Below, in pieces: positions 53,473-61,620 of a DNA stretch of 64,000 nucleotides. Below the pieces are notes generated by a model. The model saw only the letters and a program-made list of their open reading frames with translations. It searched no databases and was not told the DNA's origin. The first letter of the stretch is position 1. Each line of letters begins with the position of its first letter. A program made the position numbers and the translations under genes. The DNA comes from Streptomyces sp. Je 1-79 (GTDB taxonomy: Bacteria > Actinomycetota > Actinomycetes > Streptomycetales > Streptomycetaceae): NCBI RefSeq assembly GCF_025195125.1, contig NZ_JAMGSL010000005.1, positions 1 through 64,000 of the forward strand. The letters are read 5' to 3'.

Positions 53473-54642
53473 ATGCCCAAGACGGCATACGTGCGCACCA
53501 AGCCGCACCTGAACATCGGCACCATGGGCCACGTCGACCACGGCAAGACGACTCTCACCGCCGCCATCACCAAGGTCCTCAGCGAGCGCGGGACCGGCAC
53601 GTTCGTGCCTTTCGACCGCATCGACCGCGCGCCCGAGGAGGCCCAGCGCGGCATCACCATCAACATCGCGCACGTCGAGTACGAGACCGACACCCGTCAC
53701 TACGCGCACGTCGACATGCCCGGCCACGCGGACTACGTCAAGAACATGGTCACCGGCGCCGCCCAGCTCGACGGGGCGATCCTCGTCGTCTCCGCGCTCG
53801 ACGGGATCATGCCGCAGACCGCCGAGCACGTGCTCCTCGCCCGGCAGGTCGGCGTCGACCACATCGTCGTCGCGCTCAACAAGGCCGACGCCGGTGACGA
53901 CGAGCTGGCCGACCTGGTCGAGCTGGAGGTGCGGGAGCTGCTGACCGCGCACGGTTACGGCGGCGACGGGGTTCCCGTCGTCCGGGTGTCCGGACTCAAG
54001 GCCCTGGAGGGGGACCCGCGGTGGACCGCGGCGATCGAGGCGCTTCTCGACGCCGTGGACACGTACGTACCGATGCCGGTGCGCTATGTGGACGCGCCGT
54101 TCCTGATGTCCGTCGAGAACGTGCTCACGATCACCGGCCGAGGCACCGTCGTCACGGGCGCGATCGAGCGGGGGAGCGTGCGGGTCGGCGACCGTGTCGA
54201 GGTGCTCGGCGCGGAGACCGAGACGGTCGTCACCGGGGTCGAGACCTTCGGCAAGCCCATGGAGTCCGCCGAGGCGGGCGACAACGTGGCCCTGCTGCTG
54301 CGGGGTGTCGCCCGCGACACCGTCCGCCGCGGTCACGTGGTGGCGGCGCCCGGCAGCGTCGTTCCGAGCCGGCGGTTCACCGCGCAGGTCTACGTCCTGT
54401 CGGGCCGGGAGGGTGGTCGCACCACCCCCGTCTCGACCGGCTACCGCCCGCAGTTCTACATCCGCACCGCGGACGTCGTCGGCGACGTCGACCTCGGCGA
54501 GGCGGCCGTCGCGCGCCCCGGCGACACGGTCACCATGACCGTAGAGCTCGGCCGTGACGTACCGCTGGAGGCCGGCCTCGGCTTCGCGATCCGCGAGGGC
54601 GGCCGCACGGTCGGCGCGGGTACGGTCACGACGGTGGGCTGA
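53473..54642 (+). CDS. tuf3: Divergent elongation factor Tu, Tuf3 type
   Basis: 389 residues. All GTPase motifs are present ([13 protein letters not shown], the switch region [26 protein letters not shown]) and domains II and III follow. It differs from the housekeeping EF-Tu1 at many positions, e.g. NKADAGDD where NKCDMVDD is expected, and is typical of the tuf3 gene known from S. coelicolor and S. ramocissimus, where it was reported to be induced on amino-acid starvation. It delivers aminoacyl-tRNA, with unknown specialised function. ATG 53473 has a CAAGGAACGAG ribosome site. The gene stands alone, far from rpsL/fusA. Confidence 0.93.
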   Translation: MPKTAYVRTKPHLNIGTMGHVDHGKTTLTAAITKVLSERGTGTFVPFDRIDRAPEEAQRGITINIAHVEYETDTRHYAHVDMPGHADYVKNMVTGAAQLDGAILVVSALDGIMPQTAEHVLLARQVGVDHIVVALNKADAGDDELADLVELEVRELLTAHGYGGDGVPVVRVSGLKALEGDPRWTAAIEALLDAVDTYVPMPVRYVDAPFLMSVENVLTITGRGTVVTGAIERGSVRVGDRVEVLGAETETVVTGVETFGKPMESAEAGDNVALLLRGVARDTVRRGHVVAAPGSVVPSRRFTAQVYVLSGREGGRTTPVSTGYRPQFYIRTADVVGDVDLGEAAVARPGDTVTMTVELGRDVPLEAGLGFAIREGGRTVGAGTVTTVG

Positions 54643-54660
54643 CCGCGCCGCGCCGGGCGG

Positions 54661-54695
54661 GGGCCCGCACGCCGTACGCCACGGAGTGCGGGCCC
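54661..54695 (+). terminator. tuf3 terminator
   Basis: Perfect 10-bp stem (54661-54670 with 54686-54695), 15-nt loop, beginning 19 nt after the tuf3 stop. Confidence 0.8.
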
Positions 54696-54716
54696 ACCGC
54701 CGTGCGCCGCCCCGGG

Positions 54717-54768
54717 ACCACGGACCGGGAGCACGGACCGCGAGCACGGACCGCGAGCACGGACCGGG
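54717..54768. repeat. 13-bp tandem repeat array
   Basis: Four copies of a 13-mer (consensus AGCACGGACCGCG) at 54717-54729, 54730-54742, 54743-54755 and 54756-54768. The last one can form a 9-bp hairpin (54757-54765 with 54774-54782). It lies between tuf3 and the next gene. Confidence 0.85.
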
Positions 54769-54817
54769 GCCGTGGTCCGTGCGGAGGCGGTCCCTGCGCT
54801 GTGGGCACAATGAGAGC

Positions 54818-55663
54818 GTGAACGAGCAGATACCCGTCATCCGGGACGTCGACTGGGGAACCGCCCGGCTCATGCCCGATGTGGACCGGGAGCGGGCCTG
54901 GCTGCTGACGGTCGACGGCGCACCGCAGTCGTACATCGACCTGGACGAACCGACGCACCTCGAGTTCGAGTACGCGCGCCGGCTCGCCCACGTCCTCGAC
55001 AGCGCCACCGACGAGGGCGAGCCGCTCTCCGTCCTCCACCTCGGCGGCGGGGCGCTCACCCTGCCCCGGTACGTCGCTGCCACCCGCCCCGGCTCGCGCC
55101 AGGACGTGGTGGAGGCCGACCGGGGCCTGCTCGGCCTGGTCGCCGAGCACCTTCCGCTGCCGGACGGTTCCGGGGTCACCGTCCACGGGTCCGACGCCCG
55201 GGCGTGGCTGGAGAGCGCGCCCCACGCGTCGGCGGACGTGCTCATCGCCGATGTCTTCGGAGGCTCGCGGGTCCCGGCCCACCTGACCTCGGTGGAGTAC
55301 GCGCGCGAGGCACGGCGGGTGCTGCGGCCGGGCGGGATCTACGCGGCCAATCTGGCCGACGGGGCGCCCTTCGCCTTCCTCCGCTCCCAACTGGCCACCT
55401 TCGCGACCGTCTTCCCCGAGCTGGCGCTGATCGCCGAACCGGCGGTGCTGCGCGGTCGCCGCTTCGGAAACGCCGTGCTCGTCGCCTCCGGCCGGGAGAT
55501 CGACACGGCGCGCCTGGCCCGGCGCGCGGCGGCGGACGCCTTCCCCGCACGGGTGGAGTACGGCGACTCGCTCGCGCGCTTCACCGGCGCCGCGAGGCCG
55601 GTGAGCGACCCGGACGCGGTGCCGTCTCCCGTACCGCCGGACGGGGCGTTCAGCGTGGGATGA
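54818..55663 (+). CDS. Spermidine synthase-like class I methyltransferase-fold protein
   Basis: 281 residues. It has the spermidine synthase-type Rossmann domain without the membrane half: LSVLHLGGGALTLPRYVAATRPGSRQDVVEAD, then DVLIADVFGGSRVPAHLTSVEYAREARRVLRPGG. Bacterial stand-alone members of this fold are often annotated as fused-MFS/spermidine synthase, and their substrate is unknown; the propylamine transfer residues are not obviously conserved. GTG 54818 has no Shine-Dalgarno, and CACAAT (54806-54811) lies 6 nt upstream (possible leaderless start). It converges on the MFS gene with only 3 nt between stops. Confidence 0.8.
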   Translation: MNEQIPVIRDVDWGTARLMPDVDRERAWLLTVDGAPQSYIDLDEPTHLEFEYARRLAHVLDSATDEGEPLSVLHLGGGALTLPRYVAATRPGSRQDVVEADRGLLGLVAEHLPLPDGSGVTVHGSDARAWLESAPHASADVLIADVFGGSRVPAHLTSVEYAREARRVLRPGGIYAANLADGAPFAFLRSQLATFATVFPELALIAEPAVLRGRRFGNAVLVASGREIDTARLARRAAADAFPARVEYGDSLARFTGAARPVSDPDAVPSPVPPDGAFSVG

Positions 55664-55666
55664 CGG

Positions 55667-57082
55667 TCAGCGGACCGTGCCGGCGCCGTTCTCCGCGGAG
55701 GCGGGCGCGGAGAGGGAGGCGGGCGCGGTCGGGGAGGCGGGCGCGGGCGCAGCCAGGGAGGCGGACGCGGAGCCGGGCGCGGGTGAAGGGAGGGGCGCGG
55801 GCACCGGTACGGAGGTGGCGGAGCCGGAGGCGATCTCCTTCGTGCGGCGCGTCAGGTTCCGGACGTCCGGGACGAGCAGCACGAGCGCCGTCACGACGAC
55901 GATCAGGACCGCCGAGCCCCAGAGCGCCTGGCTGCGGCCGAAGAGGCTCTCCGCCGGGCCCGCGAGCGCCGTGGAGAGCGGGAGCATCGCCGTCGAGCCG
56001 AACCAGTCGTACGCCGCGACCCGGGAGAGCTTCTCCTCCGGGATCTCCTGGTGCAGCGTCGTCATCCACGCCACGCCGAACACCTCGATGGCCAGGCCGC
56101 TGACGAACATGGCCGCCGAGAGCCCCACGACGTCGAGCGGCACCGCGAGCGCCGCCGAGGGGAGGGCGAACGGGAAGACGCCCAGGGTGCCGACGAGCAG
56201 CATCCGGCGCGGCTTCCAGCGCATCATCAGCACCGCGCCGCTGAGCGTGCCCACGCCGAACGCGGCGAGCGCGAGCCCCCACGGCCGGGCACCGCCCAGT
56301 TCGTCCCTGGCCACCAGCGGTCCGTAGACCGACTCGGCCGCGCCGACGAGGGCCACGACGATGGAGAACTGGGCCACGATCGACCACAGCCAGGGCCGCC
56401 CGACGAACTCCTGCCAGCCTTCGCGCAGATCGGAGAGGAGCCCGCCGCCCGCCTCCCGTTCGGCGATGTGGCTGACGTCGAGGAAGGCGCGGAGCGCGCC
56501 GGCGACGGCGAAGGCGACCGCGTCGACGGCGAGGACCCAGCCGGGTCCCATGACGGCGATCATCGCGCCGCCGAGCGCCGCGCCGCCGATGCCCGCGCCG
56601 TGCATCGCCATCCGGAAGAGCGCGAAGGCGCGGCTGACCTGTTCGCCGCTGACGCTGGACATCAGCATGCCCTCGGCCGCCGGGCTGAAGAAGGCCTGGC
56701 CCGTTCCGCACAGCGCGGTCAGCAGCATCATCTGCCAGAGCTGCGGGTCGCCCGCGAGGACGAGTACGGCGAAGGCGCCCTGCGAGACACAGTTCAGCGC
56801 GTTGGCGGCCACCATCACGCGGTGCCGGGGGAGCCGGTCGGCGACAGCGCCGCCGATGAGCAGGAAGAGTACGAGCGGCAGCGTCCGGGCCGCCGCCACC
56901 AGGCCCACGTCGCCGCCGTCGCCACCGGTCTGGATCACCGCGAACGCCGCCGCGATCAGGGCACCGTGGGTGCCGAGGTTGGTGACGAACGCGGCGGCGG
57001 TCAGCAGCAGGTAGTTGCGGCCCGCCCACTCGGGGCGGCGCGAGAGCAGGGGGGTGCGGGAGGCGGCGGCGGGAGTACTCAC
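55667..57082 (-). CDS. MFS transporter with 12 membrane helices
   Basis: 471 residues. Layout of the enterobactin/multidrug exporter-like MFS group (AAFVTNLGTHGALIAAAFAVIQTGG; GGAVADRLPRHRVMVAANALN; TALCGTGQAFFSPAAEGMLMSSV), ending in a long Pro/Ala/Ser tail of about 60 residues. Substrate unknown. Start GTG 57082; GATAGT ends 6 nt before it and there is no ribosome site, so a leaderless message is likely. Stop codons of this gene and the spermidine synthase-like gene are 3 nt apart, with no space for a terminator between. Confidence 0.88.
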   Translation of the reverse strand: MSTPAAASRTPLLSRRPEWAGRNYLLLTAAAFVTNLGTHGALIAAAFAVIQTGGDGGDVGLVAAARTLPLVLFLLIGGAVADRLPRHRVMVAANALNCVSQGAFAVLVLAGDPQLWQMMLLTALCGTGQAFFSPAAEGMLMSSVSGEQVSRAFALFRMAMHGAGIGGAALGGAMIAVMGPGWVLAVDAVAFAVAGALRAFLDVSHIAEREAGGGLLSDLREGWQEFVGRPWLWSIVAQFSIVVALVGAAESVYGPLVARDELGGARPWGLALAAFGVGTLSGAVLMMRWKPRRMLLVGTLGVFPFALPSAALAVPLDVVGLSAAMFVSGLAIEVFGVAWMTTLHQEIPEEKLSRVAAYDWFGSTAMLPLSTALAGPAESLFGRSQALWGSAVLIVVVTALVLLVPDVRNLTRRTKEIASGSATSVPVPAPLPSPAPGSASASLAAPAPASPTAPASLSAPASAENGAGTVR

Positions 57083-57123
57083 TCCGGGACTATCCCCGTC
57101 GTCGCCGCCTCCTGCCAAGCGGA

Positions 57124-58191
57124 TTACCCGTCAGCGGAGGCCTCGGTCAGCCGCACCGTCGAGAGGATCTTCTGGATGGTGGCGTCCGCCAGCTCGTCCT
57201 TGACCCCGGCGGCTCCGTAGAGCACGAACGAGGAGAAGTCGCCCTTAGAGTTCTTGAAGGAGAACGCGAGGGCCTTGCCGTCCGACTCGCACTTGTTCCG
57301 CTTCTTGATCCCCGGGGCGGTGGCCGTCGAGACGCTGCCGACGAGGCCGGACTTGGTGGTGTACGGCACCGCCTTGGTGATCTTGATCGTCCCCTTGGGC
57401 ATGTGCTGGGCGTATCCGGCCCACACCCAGTTTCCGGCCTCGTTGAACGCCGCCTCGTCGGTGTTCTTGGCGCCCTGGCCGCCCTTGGTGCCGGCGCTGC
57501 TCAGGCCCCACGACTCCTCGGAGCCGTCCTTGTTCGTGTCGAACGTGCACCACTTGCTCTTGTAGCGCACGGGCGAGGACATGGTGACGACCGGGGAGCC
57601 GTCGCCCTTCTTCTCGTCCTCGAAGAACGTGATGGAGCCGGGCTTCAGCACCTCCCACTCGGGCGGTACGTCGAACAGCGTGCCGTACTTCGGGTTGTGG
57701 ACGACCTTCCAGCCCGGGATCGTCGGCTGCTGCGCGGCGTCGTCGCGCGGGTTGTCGAGCGAGGGGGAGGGCTGCGCGGAGCCGGATGCCGAGGCGCTGG
57801 CCTTCGGGTCGTCGCCCGCCTTCGTGTTCTTGTCGTCGTCGTTGCCGAGGACCAGGAACCCGGTGACACCGGCGGCGACGACCACGGCCGTCGCGGCGAC
57901 GACGGCGATGAGGGTCGTCTGCTTCTTCTTCCCGTCGCCCGGCCCGCCCTGCGGCCCGCCCGGCACCGCGTACTGCGGCACGGTCGGCTGCTGGTACGGG
58001 TTGGGCTGGTACCCGGGCTGGGCCGGCTGCTGGGGGTAACCCGGCTGCGTGGGCGGCTGCTGCGGGTAGCCGGGCTGCTGCTGGTACCCGGGCTGTTGGT
58101 ACGGGTTCGGCTGCTGGTACCCCGACTGCTGGTACGGGTTCTGGTCCTGCGGGTTCTGCTCGCCCCCGGGCGGCTGCTGTCCTGGCCACAT
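57124..58191 (-). CDS. Membrane-anchored protein with PQY-rich cytoplasmic tail and extracellular domain
   Basis: 355 residues. An N-terminal stretch (1-82) is repeats of QQPGYQQ and related tetrads, followed by a KKK anchor and one transmembrane helix (about 93-115). The extracellular part (about 140-355) has a linker and a folded domain containing two Cys (about 216 and 304) and a W-rich middle. Pro/Gln/Tyr-rich tails of this type are seen in streptomycete serine/threonine-kinase-linked and secretion-associated proteins. Function unknown. The start ATG 58191. Confidence 0.8.
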   Translation of the reverse strand: MWPGQQPPGGEQNPQDQNPYQQSGYQQPNPYQQPGYQQQPGYPQQPPTQPGYPQQPAQPGYQPNPYQQPTVPQYAVPGGPQGGPGDGKKKQTTLIAVVAATAVVVAAGVTGFLVLGNDDDKNTKAGDDPKASASASGSAQPSPSLDNPRDDAAQQPTIPGWKVVHNPKYGTLFDVPPEWEVLKPGSITFFEDEKKGDGSPVVTMSSPVRYKSKWCTFDTNKDGSEESWGLSSAGTKGGQGAKNTDEAAFNEAGNWVWAGYAQHMPKGTIKITKAVPYTTKSGLVGSVSTATAPGIKKRNKCESDGKALAFSFKNSKGDFSSFVLYGAAGVKDELADATIQKILSTVRLTEASADG

Positions 58192-58298
58192 GGCCAGTAA
58201 CCATAGAGGTGCGGCGGAAACCGTGCTACGCCCGCCCCCGTGAGGGTGTGGTGCAGGCGGGGATGGCCATCTCTGCTACTCGTGGGTAACATCGCCGC

Positions 58299-58760
58299 AT
58301 GAGCGCAGACCAGATGTCCGTCGGCGAGATGCTCGCCGCGACGGTTCCCATGGCCAGGACCCTCAACCTCGAGTTCCTGGAGACCACTTCCGAGCGTGCC
58401 GTCGTCCGACTGCCGGACCAGGCCGACTACCACAACCACGTCGGCGGCCCGCACGCCGGAGCCATGTTCACCCTGGCCGAGTCGGCCAGCGGCGCGATCG
58501 TCCTGGCCGCCTTCGGCGACCAGCTGACCCGCGCGGTCCCGCTCGCGGTCACCGCCGAGATCGGCTACAAGAAGCTGGCGATGGGCGTCGTCACCGCGAC
58601 GGCCACCCTGGGCCGCCCGGTCGCCGAGGTCGTGGCCGACCTGGACGCGGGCGAGCGCCCGGAGTTCCCCGTCCACATCGCGATCACCCGCGAGGACGGC
58701 GCGGTGACGGGCGAGATGACGGTCGTCTGGACGCTCCGGCCGAACGGCCAGGGGAAGTAG
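58299..58760 (+). CDS. Hotdog-fold thioesterase (DUF4442/PaaI-like)
   Basis: 153 residues with the hotdog pattern: ERAVVRLPDQADYHNHVGGPHAGAMFTLAESASGAIVLAAFGD, then ARAVPLAVTAEIGYKKLAMGVVTATATL. Hotdog thioesterases hydrolyse acyl-CoA or acyl-ACP; the active Asp/His are less obvious in this DUF4442 group. ATG 58299 is preceded by TAACAT (58287-58292) at 6 nt and no ribosome site (possible leaderless start). A single gene with a strong terminator at 58793. Confidence 0.85.
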   Translation: MSADQMSVGEMLAATVPMARTLNLEFLETTSERAVVRLPDQADYHNHVGGPHAGAMFTLAESASGAIVLAAFGDQLTRAVPLAVTAEIGYKKLAMGVVTATATLGRPVAEVVADLDAGERPEFPVHIAITREDGAVTGEMTVVWTLRPNGQGK

Positions 58761-58792
58761 TACGCGGCTGAGGGGCGGGGCCGCCCCAGGCA

Positions 58793-58828
58793 GCCCCGGG
58801 TCCGGGCGGTCGGGCCCGGACCCGGGGC
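58793..58828 (+). terminator. Strong hairpin terminator
   Basis: Perfect 15-bp stem (58793-58807 with 58814-58828), 6-nt loop, 33 nt after the thioesterase stop. Confidence 0.9.
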
Positions 58829-58867
58829 GAGTGTTTCCGGGGCCTCGTCCCCCGCGTCCTCCCCGGC

Positions 58868-59042
58868 GGCTCGCGTTCCCGTCCGCTCCCGTTTCCGTCG
58901 GCTCGCGTTCCCGTCGGCTCTCCCGTCTCCGTCGCCCCGCGTTCCGGTCGCCTTCCGTTTCCGTCGGCTCGCGTTCCGGTCGGCTGCCGTTCGCGTCGGC
59001 TCGCGTTCCCGTCCGTTCCCGTTCCCGTCCGTTCCCTTTCCC
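58868..59042. repeat. Degenerate GC-rich repeat array with hexamer units
   Basis: 175 bp of variants of CGTTCC, CCGTCG and GGCTCG. GGCTCGCGTTCC occurs four times at 58868, 58900, 58966 and 58998 (32-66-32 bp apart), so there is a higher-order period near 33 bp. It fills the spacer downstream of the VWA protein stop. Origin by slippage is likely; no coding potential was accepted. Confidence 0.75.
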
Positions 59043-59058
59043 GGCGCGAGCCGGGCGG

Positions 59059-60315
59059 TCAGCCGATCGTGACGACGCGGGCCCAGGCGGGCGGGGTGTC
59101 CGGGACGTGGTCGGGGTCCTCCTCGTCGCGCGTCCCGGAACGCCGCGGGCGGGGGAAGAGGCCCACCACCGTTCGGCACGGCGGGGCGCCGCCTGGCCAA
59201 GGCGTCTGGCCGTCCGTCAGGACGACCACGACGTCCGGGCGAGGACGCGCGCGCAGGGCCGTCGCGAAGCCCTCGCGCAGGTCCGTACCGCCGCCGCCGA
59301 CGAGCGGGATGCCCTCCGCGCGGCACAGCGGGTGCGCGACCCCGGCCGCCGCGTCGCACGACACCACGGTGACCAGGTCGCGACGGCCGCCCACGGCGCG
59401 GGCGATCGCGGCGACCTCCAGGAGCGCGCTCCCCAGTTCGGCGTCGCTGACCGAGCCCGAGGTGTCGATGACCACGGAGACCCGTGGCGGCGTTCGCCGC
59501 AGGCTCGGCAGCACGACGCCGGGCACGCAGGTCGAGCGCCGCGAGGGACGGCCGTACGTGTAGTCGTCGCCCGCGCCCGGCCCAGAGGCCGCCGACCGGA
59601 CCGCCGCGCCCAGCAACTCCCGCCACGCCTGCGGCGGATGGAACGCCTCCTCCGCCCAGCGCTGCCACCCCTGCGGGGCGCTCCCGGGACGGCCCGAGAT
59701 GCCCTGCGCCACACGGAACCGCACCGCGTCCCGCTCCTGCGCGCTGAGACCGTGCGCGCCGTCGGGCCCCAGGTCCCACTCCCTCGCGCGGCCGTCCGCG
59801 CCGCTGCCGCAGTCGAGCCAGGCGACGTCGAGGCTCCGCGGCACGAGCCGGAACCGCCGGAGATACTCCTCCATCAGCAGGCCACCCGGCAGGTTCAAGG
59901 ACTCCGGCACGACGGCCCCTTCGGGGCGGACGAGGCCCTCGCCGAACACGTCGTCGTTGATCTCGAGGTCCGCGGCGATGTTCATCCGCAACCGCTCCCC
60001 GGGACCGGTCGGACCGAGCCCCCGCGCGACCCGGTCACAGCGCCCGTGATGGTCGCGCAGCAGATGGGACACCTCGTGCACCCACACTCCCGCCAGCTCC
60101 TCCACCGGGGTCCGGTCCACGAACACGGGGGAGGCGTAGCACCGCCAGTGCCGGTCGACCGCCATCGTCGGCACCTGCCGCGACTCCACGGTGTGCAGGG
60201 CGAACAGCGCCGTCGCCAGATAGGGCCGGACCCGGGCGGCATGCAGCCGGGCCGCGTACAGCTTGTCGAAGTCCAGTGCCCGGGCCTCCGAGGCGACCAC
60301 CGTTCCGTGCGTCAT
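59059..60315 (-). CDS. DUF2201 metallopeptidase-like and VWA-like protein
   Basis: 418 residues. The N-terminal DUF2201 part carries an HExxH-like site (H80-E81-x-x-H84 in WVHEVSHLLRDHHGR), with an acidic helix AADLEIND near 114-121 that could supply the third ligand. The C-terminal half is a VWA-like domain with the MIDAS motif D284-T-S-G-S288 (VVIDTSGSVS). Such proteins are regularly encoded beside MoxR-type ATPases. It begins within the last 4 nt of the ATPase gene (ATGA overlap), so the two are coupled; both probably act together on a target protein. Confidence 0.86.
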   Translation of the reverse strand: MTHGTVVASEARALDFDKLYAARLHAARVRPYLATALFALHTVESRQVPTMAVDRHWRCYASPVFVDRTPVEELAGVWVHEVSHLLRDHHGRCDRVARGLGPTGPGERLRMNIAADLEINDDVFGEGLVRPEGAVVPESLNLPGGLLMEEYLRRFRLVPRSLDVAWLDCGSGADGRAREWDLGPDGAHGLSAQERDAVRFRVAQGISGRPGSAPQGWQRWAEEAFHPPQAWRELLGAAVRSAASGPGAGDDYTYGRPSRRSTCVPGVVLPSLRRTPPRVSVVIDTSGSVSDAELGSALLEVAAIARAVGGRRDLVTVVSCDAAAGVAHPLCRAEGIPLVGGGGTDLREGFATALRARPRPDVVVVLTDGQTPWPGGAPPCRTVVGLFPRPRRSGTRDEEDPDHVPDTPPAWARVVTIG

Positions 60316-61553
60316 CGGCGCCCCTTCACGGCGACCGCCGACCGGGCCGCCGCGTCGTCCGCGCGCCGCGAGAGGGTGACCACACCCGCGAGGCGCTCGA
60401 TCGACGCCGGAACGTCCCAGTCACCCTGACGCAGCGAGGCGAGCGTCGTCGCGGGGACGACCACCAGATCCGGGGCCCCGGTCTCCAGCGCCCGCACCAG
60501 GAGCGCCCAGGCCGCGTCCCAGCGCGCCCTGTCCGGGCGGCCGCGGACCGCCGCCACCACTGCGTCCAGTACCGCCTGGCGCAGATCGCCGCGCTCCGGC
60601 AGCTCGGCCGCCGCCGGGTCGGCGAGCAGCTCCTCCGGGTCCGGCAGGTCCATCCGGTCCAGGCTCGCCAGCAGCTCAAGGCCCGGGCCGTCGCCCACGG
60701 CGCCCCGGACAAGCTGGGACAGCACCTCGCGGGAGGAGCCGGCCGCGGTCGCGAAGGCGATCAGACGGAGCGTCATGTCCCAGCTCCGGGGCGAGGGCCA
60801 CGGGCCGCCCCGCCGCGTCTCGCTCCCGGGCAGCCGGTGCACGAGCCCGGGCCGGGCGGTCAGGAGACCGCACACCGCGCGGCGGGCGTACTCCACGGCC
60901 GCCGGGAGCCTCTCGGCGTCCAGCCGGGGCAGCGTCGCCCGGGGCCAGGTCCCCCCGAGACCGCGGACGACGACCTCCTGGTCGTGGGTCCACTGCAGAT
61001 GGACGAACCGGTTGGCCAGCGGAGGGCTCAGTTCCCAGCCGTCGGCCGCCGAGGAACGCGGGTTGGCGGCGGCGACGATCCGTACCCCCGGAGGCAGCCG
61101 GAGCGCACCGATCCGCCGCTCCAGGACCAGGCGGAGCAGCGCGGCCTGGACGGACGGAGGGGCGGTGGACAGCTCGTCCAGGAACAGCAGCCCCCGGCCG
61201 GCCCGGACCAGACGCACGGCCCAGTCGGGCGGGGCCATCGGGACACCCTGCTCGGCGGGGTCGTCGCCGACGATCGGCAGCCCCGAGAAGTCCGACGGCT
61301 CGTGCACGCTGGCGATGACCGTGGTCAGCGGGAGGTCCAGCTCCTCGGCCAGCCGCGTCAGGGCCGCCGTCTTGCCGATCCCCGGCTCGCCCCACAGGAC
61401 CACGGGCAGGTCGGCCGCCACGGCCAGTGTCAGGGCCTCCAGCTGGGTGTCGGGCCGTGGTTCGGTGGTGGTGTCGTCCAGCAGGGCCAGCAACGCGCCG
61501 GCGACGTCGAGCGGGGAGTCGGGGGCAGGGGCGTACGGGGACATCGAGGTCAT
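60312..61553 (-). CDS. MoxR-type AAA+ ATPase
   Basis: 413 residues. Walker A is GEPGIGKT (55-62), Walker B is LLFLDE (122-127), with sensor 1 in VAAANPRSSA and a helical C-terminal extension of about 200 residues. MoxR ATPases assemble or remodel proteins, usually with a VWA partner, which is the next gene. The C-terminal region is longer than in the classic MoxR. ATG 61553 is used. It is the middle gene of a three-gene operon, 67 nt downstream of the 471-residue protein. Confidence 0.9.
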   Translation of the reverse strand: MTSMSPYAPAPDSPLDVAGALLALLDDTTTEPRPDTQLEALTLAVAADLPVVLWGEPGIGKTAALTRLAEELDLPLTTVIASVHEPSDFSGLPIVGDDPAEQGVPMAPPDWAVRLVRAGRGLLFLDELSTAPPSVQAALLRLVLERRIGALRLPPGVRIVAAANPRSSAADGWELSPPLANRFVHLQWTHDQEVVVRGLGGTWPRATLPRLDAERLPAAVEYARRAVCGLLTARPGLVHRLPGSETRRGGPWPSPRSWDMTLRLIAFATAAGSSREVLSQLVRGAVGDGPGLELLASLDRMDLPDPEELLADPAAAELPERGDLRQAVLDAVVAAVRGRPDRARWDAAWALLVRALETGAPDLVVVPATTLASLRQGDWDVPASIERLAGVVTLSRRADDAAARSAVAVKGRR

Positions 61554-61620
61554 GGGTGATCACCTTGGGGTTCGTGGTGTGAAAAGGGATGGGGACGGGG
61601 ACGGAGCCCCGTGGCAGGCG

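Noticed and set aside
58868..59042. Possible CRISPR array
   Set aside because: The units are degenerate hexamers without unique spacers of constant length and no cas genes are present.
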